Shown in pieces: positions 1-7,756 of a DNA stretch of 64,000 nucleotides. Source of the stretch: CAYORM01 sp964406375 (GTDB lineage Bacteria > Pseudomonadota > Alphaproteobacteria > DSM-16000 > Inquilinaceae); NCBI GenBank assembly GCA_964406375.1, contig CAYORM010000006.1:18370-82369 (forward strand), given 5' to 3'. Within the stretch, counting starts at the first letter, position 1; each line of letters opens with the position of its first letter. A program made the position numbers and the translations under genes. Under the pieces are notes generated by a model. The model was not told where the DNA came from, ran no database searches, and saw only the letters and a program-made list of their open reading frames with translations.

Positions 1-206
1 AGGACGGGTTGTGGCGGGTGGATGTCCGCTACGTGCTGGCGGTCGGCGGGTCGGTGATGTTCGACCAGGCGATCGGCACTTGGTACGCGCCGGAAGGCGC
101 CGGGCCGGCCACGGCCGAGGCCGCCATCGCCAAGAATCTCGCGGTGCTAGTCGCCGATGACTGGTTCCGCACCCTGGTCAGCCGCGACTGCCCCCGCCCG
201 GCGTGA
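1..206 (+). CDS. C-terminal fragment of an unrecognised protein
   Basis: The frame is open from the left edge and stops with TGA at 204-206, so this is the 3' end of a gene that begins outside the window. About 68 codons are visible. The fragment has a hydrophobic, beta-like stretch (YVLAVGGSVMFDQ) and then an Ala-rich helical end with the motif VLVADDWFRTLV. Codon use is GC-rich, like the neighbours. I recognise no family from so short a piece. An internal TTG at 9 could be taken for a start, but the frame is open upstream of it, so I treat the gene as truncated by the window. Confidence 0.55.
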   Translation, partial: DGLWRVDVRYVLAVGGSVMFDQAIGTWYAPEGAGPATAEAAIAKNLAVLVADDWFRTLVSRDCPRPA

Positions 207-281
207 GGTGACACGTCACTCGCGCCGGACGGGCAGCGGTCCGGCATTCCGGGCCCCGAGAGCAAAGGCGGGAGCGAAGGC

Positions 282-542
282 TCAGCGGCACCACCATTCA
301 TGGCAGCCGCGGCGCCGGCCGTCCCAATTGTCGTCCCACTCGCCGCCGCGACGCCAGCCGGCACGATCGCGGCCGCGGTGGTCGCCACGGTCCCAATGGC
401 TGTGCCGGCGACGCCGGTCATCATCATTGTCCCAGCGTTCATGCCAGGCATTCCAGCCCGGCGCCGGCCCGTGATGGTGATGTCGGGGCGGTACGCAGGC
501 GACCAAGGTCAGCCCGAGAAGGATGATGGCTGCGCGCTTCAT
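282..542 (-). CDS. Small His/Arg/Trp-rich putative lipoprotein
   Basis: This 86-residue protein starts at an ATG with a GGAGAAA ribosome site just upstream. Residues 1-16 form a lipoprotein signal (MKRAAIILLGLTLVAC) with lipobox LVAC, so Cys16 would be lipidated and the protein anchored in an envelope membrane. The mature part is extremely polar: a HHHH run right after the Cys, then repeated Asp/Arg/His/Trp clusters such as DNDDDRRRR. The composition suggests metal or polyanion binding, but no fold is recognised. It stands alone, facing away from the tRNA gene. A real gene is likely given the signal peptide and ribosome site. The function is unknown. Confidence 0.65.
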   Translation of the reverse strand: MKRAAIILLGLTLVACVPPRHHHHGPAPGWNAWHERWDNDDDRRRRHSHWDRGDHRGRDRAGWRRGGEWDDNWDGRRRGCHEWWCR

Positions 543-728
543 GGCATTTCTCCACTAGCGCGGCCGCGGCGCGACGCAGGGCGCCGGCACGGCCGTGCGC
601 GATCCGCCTTGCACGGATGACCACCGAAACTCCGTCGCCAGAAATCGAGGACGCGTCGCGACGCTTGGCAGCGTCGCGCACATGCGCTAGGGTCCGCCCC
701 GATCGGCCGCGGACATCCGCCGCCGCAC

Positions 729-805
729 GCACTCGTAGCTCAGCCGGATAGAGCGTCGCCCTCCGGAGGCGAAGGTCACAGGTTCGAATCCTGTCGAGTG
801 CGCCA
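729..805 (+). tRNA. tRNA-Arg (anticodon CCG)
   Basis: A 77-base cloverleaf with encoded CCA. The acceptor stem GCACTCG (729-735) pairs with CGAGTGC (795-801), followed by discriminator G and CCA. The D arm is GCTC...GAGC (738-754). The anticodon stem TCGCC/GGCGA (756-760 and 768-772) encloses loop CTCCGGA with anticodon CCG at 763-765. The T arm ACAGG TTCGAAT CCTGT is perfect. Anticodon CCG reads the arginine codon CGG, which is common in this high-GC genome. Confidence 0.97.
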
Positions 806-867
806 TTCCCCCCGCCCACATCGCGCCGTGACGGGTGACCCGCGCAACGAAGGGACGCCTGTTTCCC

Positions 868-1062
868 TCAGTTCGCGCCGATGGCGGGGTCAGGCATCGG
901 GACCACCGTGTCACCCTTCGCCTTGCGGGCGTGGTCTTCAGCCGCGATCTCGGCTTCGGCGGCGCGCCAGTTCTCGGCCGCGTCGCCGCCGCTGCGCTGC
1001 CAGATCTCGTAGGCGCGACGACGGATGCGCGCCTCGCGGCCGTCCGGATCCTCAAGCGGCAT
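868..1062 (-). CDS. DUF2934 domain protein
   Basis: A 64-residue acidic/basic protein. The ATG at 1062 is chosen because a strong GAGGGAGG ribosome site sits just upstream; the frame stays open further but without comparable signals. Residues about 12-42 match the DUF2934 signature: an Arg-Arg-Ala-Tyr-Glu-Ile-Trp core, a Gly-rich turn, then a Trp-containing helix (ENWRAAEAEI) and a basic tail. Members of this family are small soluble proteins of unknown function, often found near stress or envelope genes in alphaproteobacteria. No partner gene is evident here. Confidence 0.8.
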   Translation of the reverse strand: MPLEDPDGREARIRRRAYEIWQRSGGDAAENWRAAEAEIAAEDHARKAKGDTVVPMPDPAIGAN

Positions 1063-1239
1063 CTGCGCCTCCCTCACGACCAGCCGCGCGGGATGCGCGG
1101 CCGCGGCACGGCGGCAACACCGGCCTGCGCCGGCGGTTCCCGGGCGGCAGACGATCGCACGCAACCGAGGCGGGCCTCGCGGGTTGATACTGTGTGGCGG
1201 GGAACGGACCCGCCGCCTGACAGCCGGGAGCTCTCATCC

Positions 1240-1443
1240 ATGACCGCGACGCTGACCATCCGCCCCGACGGCGGCCGCTATCGGGTCGAGGGGCTGGACG
1301 GCACTTTCGGCGACGAGGAGGACGCGACGCGCGCCGCCTTCAGCGAGGGCGAGCGCATCTCACGGGGCGACGTGCCGGTCGTCATCCAGATCGAGGATAC
1401 CGACGGCCAGCACCGGGTGCTGCACCGGTTCGGCCCCCGATGA
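1240..1443 (+). CDS. Small DUF2188-like protein, first of a pair
   Basis: A 67-residue protein starting at an ATG preceded by GGGAG. It has the pattern of DUF2188-type proteins: a short beta hairpin with Tyr/Arg (GGRYRVEGLDG), an acidic helix with regularly spaced Ala (DEEDATRAAFSEGERI) and a final strand (VPVVIQIED). The stop overlaps the ATG of the next gene as ATGA, so the two are translationally coupled. The next protein has the same layout, which suggests tandem duplication. The biochemical role is unknown. Confidence 0.6.
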   Translation: MTATLTIRPDGGRYRVEGLDGTFGDEEDATRAAFSEGERISRGDVPVVIQIEDTDGQHRVLHRFGPR

Positions 1444-1727
1444 CCGACGATCCGCCCACCGGCGAGGACGATGCAGCCCTGCGCCCCGCGATGCCGGCGA
1501 TCTACACGATCCGGCACGACGAGGGCGGCTGGCGCATCCTGCACGGCGACGACGCCTCCGACCTGTTCGCCAGCCGCGAGGCGGCGACGGCGGCGGCGAG
1601 TGCCAGCGCCGAGGCCGATGGCCGCAACGGCCGCGTTGCCGTGGTCCGCCTGCAGGAGGAGAAGGGCCGGCTGCGGATCCTTGGGATCTTCGGACGGGGC
1701 GCCGACCCGCTACCGCTGCTGCGCTGA
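1440..1727 (+). CDS. Small DUF2188-like protein, second of a pair
   Basis: A 95-residue protein coupled to its upstream neighbour by an ATGA overlap. After an acidic leader of about 18 residues it shows the same order as the first protein: strand with aromatic (IYTIRHDEGGWRIL), Ala-rich helix beginning SREAATAAA, then a basic strand and turn (VRLQEEKGRLRILGIFG). This resembles the DUF2188 fold, in which a WxV-type strand precedes a helix. The gene converges on the dehydratase gene with only 7 bases between stops. Function is unknown. The pair may form a heteromer, which is inference. Confidence 0.6.
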   Translation: MTDDPPTGEDDAALRPAMPAIYTIRHDEGGWRILHGDDASDLFASREAATAAASASAEADGRNGRVAVVRLQEEKGRLRILGIFGRGADPLPLLR

Positions 1728-1734
1728 CCTCTCC

Positions 1735-2919
1735 TCAATCCCCCGCCCGCACCGCCGGCTGGAAGGCACCGGCACCGGTGAACTCGTCCGTCCATTCGCC
1801 GTCCCAGAGCGAGGGGAAGGACAGCGCCCGGTAGGGGTGGCGGGCGATGGCGTCGAAATCGAGCTCCACCCCGAGGCCGGGCGCGTCGGGCAGCACCACC
1901 GCGCCGCCGCGATGGGGGTCCCAACCGGAGACGAGATCGGCGCGCCAGTCGACATCGAAGGCGCCGAACGATTCGAGCAGCGTCATGTTCGGCGTGCTCG
2001 CCGCGAAATGCAGCGCCGCGGCATAGGCGACCGGTCCGATCGAACAATGCGGCGAGACGGTCATGTCCTGCACCGCCGCGAAGGCGGCAATCTTCTTGGC
2101 CGCGGTGAGCCCGCCGCAATGGGCGATATCCATCTGCACGACATCGCAGGCGCGCAGCGTCGTCAACCGGTGGAAATCCGCCAGCGTGTAAAGACGCTCG
2201 CCCGCCGAGATCGGCAGCGGCGAGGCGGCCTTCACCTCGCGCAGCAGATCCAGCGCCTCGGGCACCACCGGCTCCTCGCACCACAGCACCGGATAGTCCG
2301 CCAGCCGGCGGATCACCCGGATCGCGTCCCCGGCGGCGAGCCGCCCGTGGATCTCGATGATCAGCCCGACCGAGGGGCCGACCGCCTCGGCCACCGCGGC
2401 GGTGATGGCGACGGCCAGCTCCTCCTCGGCCGCCGACAGCGTCTTCCACGCGGTGCCGAAGGGATCGAACTTCAGCGCCCGATAGCCCATGCGGGCCACC
2501 TCGCGCGCCCGGGCGGCGAACTCCTCCGGCGTCCGGCAGGCACCGTACCAGCCATTCGCATAGGGCACGATCTCGCCGCCGACACGGCCACCGAGCAGCC
2601 GGTAGACCGGCTGGCCGCAGGCCTTGCCGATCAGATCCCACATCGCGATCTCGGCGCCGCTGATCGCGCTCATCACGGTCGAGCCGCCCTGATACTGGTC
2701 GCGGATCATGCCGCCGACCACTGCCTCGATGTCGAACGGATCGCGACCGATGATGCGCGAGGCGACCCATTCCTCGATCAGGGTCTGGACGGCGCGCTCC
2801 TGCCATTCCAGCGTCGCCTCGCCGATCCCGACGAGGCCGGTATCGGTCGTCAGCCGCAGGAACAGATAGTTGCGCAGCCCGGCATTGGCGAGGAAGGTCT
2901 CGACCGCGGTGATCTTCAT
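1735..2919 (-). CDS. Enolase-superfamily sugar-acid dehydratase (mandelate racemase/DgoD-like)
   Basis: A 394-residue enzyme, normal for the family. The ATG at 2919 is preferred over a GTG at 2937 because GGAAGAGGA sits directly before it. Residues 1-120 form the capping domain; the barrel follows. Visible active-site elements are the second-strand lysine region (YRALKFDPFG), EIHGR (family DxHGR, acidic plus His), CEEP, SAGER, the D in VQMDIAH, the catalytic-type His in SPHCSIG, and LLESFG near the end. The DxHGR-like motif points to the galactonate/gluconate dehydratase branch, which removes water from sugar acids to give 2-keto-3-deoxy acids. It is the last gene of the ABC transporter operon. 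The exact substrate cannot be read. Confidence 0.88.
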   Translation of the reverse strand: MKITAVETFLANAGLRNYLFLRLTTDTGLVGIGEATLEWQERAVQTLIEEWVASRIIGRDPFDIEAVVGGMIRDQYQGGSTVMSAISGAEIAMWDLIGKACGQPVYRLLGGRVGGEIVPYANGWYGACRTPEEFAARAREVARMGYRALKFDPFGTAWKTLSAAEEELAVAITAAVAEAVGPSVGLIIEIHGRLAAGDAIRVIRRLADYPVLWCEEPVVPEALDLLREVKAASPLPISAGERLYTLADFHRLTTLRACDVVQMDIAHCGGLTAAKKIAAFAAVQDMTVSPHCSIGPVAYAAALHFAASTPNMTLLESFGAFDVDWRADLVSGWDPHRGGAVVLPDAPGLGVELDFDAIARHPYRALSFPSLWDGEWTDEFTGAGAFQPAVRAGD

Positions 2920-2933
2920 CTGTCCTCTTCCCG

Positions 2934-4118
2934 TCACGCGGCATGCGTGGGTTGCGGTTCGGTGGGTCCTGGCAGCGCCCGTCCCAGCGCCTCGTCGGCC
3001 GTAGCCGGATCGAGCGGCAGCGTGACCGGGCGGCCGAGACGGAGCGAGAGGCGGATCGCGGCGGCGAGCTCGAGGGCAGCGGCACCGGCGCGCGCCGGCG
3101 CCGCGAGCGGGGCGATGCCGCGCAGGGCGTCGAGCACATTCTCGAGCAGCCCCGCATAGCCGCCGAAGCTCTCATCGAAGAGCAGCGTGTTGGGGATGGC
3201 CGGCCGCCAGCTCTTGGCCGGGCCGGTCTCCTCGTCCCAGAGGGTCAGCTCGAACTGGTCCTCGACGGTGAGCATCGCGCCCCGGCCGATGATCTCGACC
3301 CGCTCCCAGGGCTTGAAGCTGAGCGCCTGCGCACTGGTCACGAGGCCGCCCGCGGCCCCCGAGGCGAAGGCAAGGGTGGCGGTCGCGGCTTCGATCGCCT
3401 CGCTGCCATCCGGGCGCCGGACGCGGCGACCCTCCGCATGCAGGCGGGTCACGGGGCCCATCAGCCACAGGGCGAGGTCGAGAAGATGGATCGTCCCCGC
3501 CTCGAGCAGGTCGACATAGGGGTAGCCGAGGGTGAACTTGCCCTGGAACAGCGTCGGCGGGCCCTTCAGCCAACCCTCTGCCACGAGGCGGCGGGCGAGC
3601 GCGTAGGGCGGCGAGAAGCGCTTGTTGGCGACGGAGGCGAAGACGAGACCGCGCCGTTCGGCCAGGTCGCACAGCTCCACGGCCTCTCGGAGCGAATGGC
3701 AGACCGGCTTTTCGACCAGCACCGCGACGCCGGCCTCAAGGCACAGCCGCGAGACCGCGGCATGGGCATGGTCGGGACAGAGCACGAGGGCGAGATCGAT
3801 GCCGCCGCCATCCCTCGCCGCCGCGATCAGCGCCTCGGCATCGGGCAGCGCCGGGACACTCCAGATCCGCCCGACTTTCTCGCGGGTTGCCGGATCGGGA
3901 TCGGCGATGCCGGCGACGGTCACCGGCTCGCCCTCGGTACGCAGGCGCTGGATCGCCGGCAGCCATTTCGCCTGGGCGATGCCGCCCGCGCCGATAAGGC
4001 CGACGCGGAGCGGCCGCTTGGCGGCTCGCGCCGGGTCGGGCCGGACGGCATAGACGTCGCCCCGGTCGAAGGCGGCCTCGAACGGCGTATGGCCGAAGGG
4101 CAGATGCGGCAGCGTCAT
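2934..4118 (-). CDS. Gfo/Idh/MocA family NAD(P)-dependent oxidoreductase
   Basis: A 394-residue protein. Residues about 37-160 form a Rossmann domain with the dinucleotide motif GLIGAGGIAQAKW, and the family hallmark EKPVCHS follows at about 135. The C-terminal alpha/beta domain carries the substrate face, including the basic/aromatic segment around NKRFSPPYALAR. Such enzymes oxidise sugars, inositols or sugar acids with NAD(P). The gene starts within the ATGA overlap after the permease gene and its stop lies 15 bases before the dehydratase ATG, so oxidation and dehydration of the imported sugar are a natural sequence. The substrate is unknown; a dehydrogenase giving a lactone or keto sugar is likely. 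Confidence 0.9.
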   Translation of the reverse strand: MTLPHLPFGHTPFEAAFDRGDVYAVRPDPARAAKRPLRVGLIGAGGIAQAKWLPAIQRLRTEGEPVTVAGIADPDPATREKVGRIWSVPALPDAEALIAAARDGGGIDLALVLCPDHAHAAVSRLCLEAGVAVLVEKPVCHSLREAVELCDLAERRGLVFASVANKRFSPPYALARRLVAEGWLKGPPTLFQGKFTLGYPYVDLLEAGTIHLLDLALWLMGPVTRLHAEGRRVRRPDGSEAIEAATATLAFASGAAGGLVTSAQALSFKPWERVEIIGRGAMLTVEDQFELTLWDEETGPAKSWRPAIPNTLLFDESFGGYAGLLENVLDALRGIAPLAAPARAGAAALELAAAIRLSLRLGRPVTLPLDPATADEALGRALPGPTEPQPTHAA

Positions 4119-6112
4119 GCCGGCACCGACCGGCGATCGAGATCGAGCCGGCGCACCGCCCCCTGCAGCGTCAGCGCGAGCAGGATCGCGCCGCCCTTGG
4201 CCAGGAAGAAGGTCGCATCCGTCATCTGCAGGCCCGACAGCCCGTTGTTGAGGATGGCGAGGAAGGCGACACCGAGCGCCGTGTCGCGCAGCCGCCCCTC
4301 GCCGCCGCGGAACGAGGCGCCGCCGATCACCACCGCGACGATCGCGTCGAGCTCGAGCCCGAATCCCGCGGTCGGTGCCGCGGCGCCCAGGCGGCCGAGC
4401 ATCACCGGCATCGCGAGCGCGGTGAACAGACCCATCAGCAGCAGCGTGCGCAGCCGTGTCGTGCCGTCATCGACGCCCGACTGGCGCAGCATGCGCGGGT
4501 CGCCGCCGAGCGCGAAGATCCGTATGCCGATCGGCGTCCGGGCCAGGATCAGCCAGCCGAGCAGAAAGGCGGCCAGGACGAGCAGCACCGGCGGCGTCAG
4601 CCCGAAGAGAAGCGGCACATTCATCGCCGCCACGAAGCCCCCGTCGAAGGGCAGCGTCTGGGCGTCGGTCAGCGAGACGGCGAGGCCGCGCGCCCAGATC
4701 CAGGCGGCCAGCGTGACGATCAGCGGATCGATGCCGAGCCGCCCGACGATCACGCCGTTGAGGGCATAGACGGCAAGGCACGCGGCAAGGCCGCAGGCGA
4801 GGGCCGGCACTGGGCCGATGCCGGCCTGCAGGGCCAGTGCCGCCACCACCGTGCCGAGTGCGACGACCGAGCCGGGTGCGATGTCGATGCAGCGCGAGAC
4901 GATGCCGAGCATCGCGCCGATCGCGACGATCGCGAGCACCGCATTCTGCTCGATCAGCGCCACAAGATTGGCCAGGGTGGCGAAGCGCGGATTGACGATC
5001 GCGAACAGGATCGCGAGCAGGATCGCCGCCACCGCCACCGCATGACGGGCCAGCGCCGCGGACCAGCCGCGTGCGGCCGCCCCCGCCTCGCCCTCGAAGC
5101 CGGCCTCGGCTTCCGCCCGCCCCTGCAGGAGCCGCCCGGCAATCACGGCAGCGAGCAGCAGGACGCCGGTCGCCGTCGTCTGCCAAGTGCCCGGGACGCC
5201 GCGGATCGTCATGTAGTTGAAGACGGCCATCAGGATCAGCGCGCCGGTCATCGCCTGCCCGACCCGGACACGGCCCGCGGGCAACCCGCCGGCGCCGAGC
5301 GCCACGACGGCGATCGCGAAGAACTCGAGGCCGAGTCCGATCGACGGGCTGACGATGCCGGTCCGTGCCCCGGTCAGCAGCCCCGCCGCACCGGCGAAGG
5401 CGCCGCATCCGACATAGGCGACGCCGCGCACGCGGGCGACGGATACGCCGCACAGCCGCGCCGCGGCCGCATTGTCGCCGACCGCATGCAGCCTGCGGCC
5501 GAGTATCGTGCCGCGCAGCACGAGCCACAGCAGCGCCGCCAGCGCGAGGGTCAGGACGACCGAGAGCGGCAGGCTGAGCAGCGTCGCGCGGGTCAGCGTG
5601 TCGAAGGCCGGGTGGTCGATGGTGATCCAGGAGTTGAACCGCGCCAGCAGGACGAGCGCCAACCCGCGCACTGCGATCATCGTGCCGAGGGTCACGATCA
5701 CCGGGCTGATCCTCAGCCCCTCAATCAGCAGCGCGTTGACGAGACCCACCGCGGCGCCGATCGCGATGCCGCCGGCGATCGCCGCCACCGGGCCGGCCCC
5801 GACGGTGAGCAGCGCCCCTCCGACTGTCGCCGAGGCGAGCACCACCGAGCCGACCGACAGGTCGATCCCACCGACCAGCACCACCATCGCCATGCCGAGG
5901 CCGAGCAGTAGCACCGGCGCCGCCTGTTTCACGATGTTCTCGGCATTGCCGAGGCTGCCGAACGCATCGGCGGTGAGGGCGAAGGCGAGCAGTATAACAA
6001 CGGCCGCGATGATCATCGCATGGCGGCGCAGCAGCGGCAGGATCCAGCCCTCGCCGCCGGCCTCGGCGCCGATGCCGCGCGTGTGCGTCCCCCCTCCCGT
6101 CTCTGCGGTCAT
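4115..6112 (-). CDS. Double-length fused sugar ABC transporter permease (two RbsC-type domains)
   Basis: A 665-residue membrane protein, about twice the usual 310-340. Two complete BPD_transp_2 domains follow each other: residues about 30-335 and about 355-655. The first has the hallmark GGIDLSVGSVV and the cytoplasmic coupling region GRRLHAVGDNAAAARL. The second has the diverged counterparts RCIDIAPGSVVALGT and IRIFALGGDPRMLRQSG. A short charged linker (RLLQGRAEAEAGFEGEAG) joins them at about 335-355. Normally two identical copies dimerise; here one chain can supply both halves, so the halves may have specialised. It is coupled by ATGA overlaps to the ATPase upstream and the oxidoreductase downstream. 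Confidence 0.92.
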   Translation of the reverse strand: MTAETGGGTHTRGIGAEAGGEGWILPLLRRHAMIIAAVVILLAFALTADAFGSLGNAENIVKQAAPVLLLGLGMAMVVLVGGIDLSVGSVVLASATVGGALLTVGAGPVAAIAGGIAIGAAVGLVNALLIEGLRISPVIVTLGTMIAVRGLALVLLARFNSWITIDHPAFDTLTRATLLSLPLSVVLTLALAALLWLVLRGTILGRRLHAVGDNAAAARLCGVSVARVRGVAYVGCGAFAGAAGLLTGARTGIVSPSIGLGLEFFAIAVVALGAGGLPAGRVRVGQAMTGALILMAVFNYMTIRGVPGTWQTTATGVLLLAAVIAGRLLQGRAEAEAGFEGEAGAAARGWSAALARHAVAVAAILLAILFAIVNPRFATLANLVALIEQNAVLAIVAIGAMLGIVSRCIDIAPGSVVALGTVVAALALQAGIGPVPALACGLAACLAVYALNGVIVGRLGIDPLIVTLAAWIWARGLAVSLTDAQTLPFDGGFVAAMNVPLLFGLTPPVLLVLAAFLLGWLILARTPIGIRIFALGGDPRMLRQSGVDDGTTRLRTLLLMGLFTALAMPVMLGRLGAAAPTAGFGLELDAIVAVVIGGASFRGGEGRLRDTALGVAFLAILNNGLSGLQMTDATFFLAKGGAILLALTLQGAVRRLDLDRRSVPA

Positions 6113-7674
6113 GCCGCGCCCTCCGAAGCCGCCCGCCCCTGGACGAGGAGGTTGAGCGCCTCTTCGGTCAGCCCGGCGGCCGCGGTCTCCGCGGCGATCC
6201 GGCCGTCGCGGATGACGAGGATGCGATGGGCGATCGCCAGGATCTCCGGCAGGTCGGAGGAGACGACGACGACCGCGCGCCCGGCGGCGGCCACCGCGTC
6301 GAGCTGGCGGTAGATCTCGGCGCGCGCGCCGACATCGACACCGCGCGTCGGCTCGATCAGCACCAGTACCGCCGCCTCGGCGAGGTGCCAGCGTGCGATC
6401 AGCGCCTTCTGCTGGTTGCCGCCGCTCAGCGTGCGCATCGCCGTCCGCGGCGACCGGGCGACGACCGAGAAGCGGGCGAGGGCCGCAGCGACGGCGCCGC
6501 GCTCAGCCGCGCGATGGACGAGCCCGCCCGGCAGGCCCCGCCGCGTCAGCGAGGGGAGCCCGACATTCTCGGCGAGGCTGAGATTGGGGAAGATGCCCTC
6601 ACCCTTGCGGTCGTCGGTCAGAAGGCAGATGCCCGCCTCGACCGCCTCGCGCGGCGAGGCCGGGGCGAGACGCCGCCCGCCGATCCGCAAGGCCCCGCGC
6701 TCGAGCGGCAGGGCGCCGCCGAGTAGCCGGGCGATCTCCGCCTGGCCGGCGCCGAGCAGGCCGGTGAGCCCGAGGATCTCACCGCGCGAGACGGCGAGAT
6801 CGACACTGCGCACCCGCTCGCCCCAGCCGATCCCCTCGGCGACCAGTGCCGGTTCGGCGTCACGGGAGATGGCCGGCGCGACCGGCCGGGCGAACTGCTC
6901 GACCGCGCGGCCGACCATCGCCTCGGTCAGCCGGGCCTCGGTCCAGCCGGCGAGGTCGACGGTGGCAATCAGCCGGCCGTTGCGCAGGATCGTCGCCCGG
7001 TCGCACTGGTCGAGGATCTCGCGGAAGCGATGCGAAACGAACAGGATCGTCAGCCCCTCATCACGCAGGCGCCGGATGATCGCGAAGAGCGCATCCGCCT
7101 CGCGCGGGCCGAGCGGGGCCGTCGGCTCGTCGAGGATCAGCACCGAGGGGTCGCGTGACAGCGCCTTGGCGATCTCGACGAGCTGCCGTTCGGCGACCGA
7201 GAGCGTCGCGACCCGGCGGTCGGGCGCGATCCTGGCACCGACCCGGGCCAGCGCCTCCTCCGCGCGGCGGCGCATCGCGACGGCATCGAGGAGCGGCCCG
7301 CGCCGCGGTTCACGTCCGAGCGCGATGTTCTGCTCGACGGAGAGGTTCGGCAGCAGGCTGAGCTCCTGGTAGACCGTCGCGATACCGAGCCGGATGGCAT
7401 CGGCGGTCGAGGCGATCTCGACCGGCCGGCCCGCCACCCGGATCGTCCCGGCATCGGGCCGCAGCATGCCGGCGATCAGGTTGATCAGCGTCGACGTGCC
7501 GGCGCCGTTCTGGCCGACCAGCGCATGTACCTCGCCCGGACGGAACGCGACCGAGACGTCGTCGAGCGCGACCACGCCGGGGAAACGCCGGCTCAGCCCC
7601 ACGGTCTCCAGGCTCGGCTGCGGGCGCCCGGGCGTGGTGGCGCCGGCAGCCGGGACGGAGGCGGCGTCCATCAT
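6109..7674 (-). CDS. Sugar ABC transporter ATP-binding protein (RbsA/MglA type) with altered Walker A
   Basis: A 521-residue protein with two nucleotide-binding domains, as usual for RbsA/MglA. The start is the first of two ATGs (7674); no strong ribosome site is visible. The N-terminal domain has Q-loop TVYQELSLLPN, signature SVAERQLVEIAKAL, Walker B VLILDEPTA and switch FVSHR. Its P-loop reads GQNGAGTST: the invariant Lys is Thr60 (codon ACG, 7495-7497). The C-terminal domain has the normal degenerate P-loop of the family (GLLGAGQAEI), signature LSGGNQQKALIAR, and Walker B with Ile440 before the Glu (VLIEPTRGVDVGAR). It lies between the binding-protein and permease genes. See findings. Confidence 0.93.
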   Translation of the reverse strand: MMDAASVPAAGATTPGRPQPSLETVGLSRRFPGVVALDDVSVAFRPGEVHALVGQNGAGTSTLINLIAGMLRPDAGTIRVAGRPVEIASTADAIRLGIATVYQELSLLPNLSVEQNIALGREPRRGPLLDAVAMRRRAEEALARVGARIAPDRRVATLSVAERQLVEIAKALSRDPSVLILDEPTAPLGPREADALFAIIRRLRDEGLTILFVSHRFREILDQCDRATILRNGRLIATVDLAGWTEARLTEAMVGRAVEQFARPVAPAISRDAEPALVAEGIGWGERVRSVDLAVSRGEILGLTGLLGAGQAEIARLLGGALPLERGALRIGGRRLAPASPREAVEAGICLLTDDRKGEGIFPNLSLAENVGLPSLTRRGLPGGLVHRAAERGAVAAALARFSVVARSPRTAMRTLSGGNQQKALIARWHLAEAAVLVLIEPTRGVDVGARAEIYRQLDAVAAAGRAVVVVSSDLPEILAIAHRILVIRDGRIAAETAAAGLTEEALNLLVQGRAASEGAA

Positions 7675-7756
7675 GCGGGAACGGTCGGTTCGGCCATAGC
7701 GGGGCTCGCGGGTCGGGGTGCCGCGCACGGGCCGCGCACGGCACCCGCCCCTCGTG

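Noticed and set aside
1471..3159. Long plus-strand open frame over the dehydratase gene
   Set aside because: The minus strand carries the conserved enolase-superfamily motifs; the plus-strand translation is Arg/Ala-rich without any family pattern.
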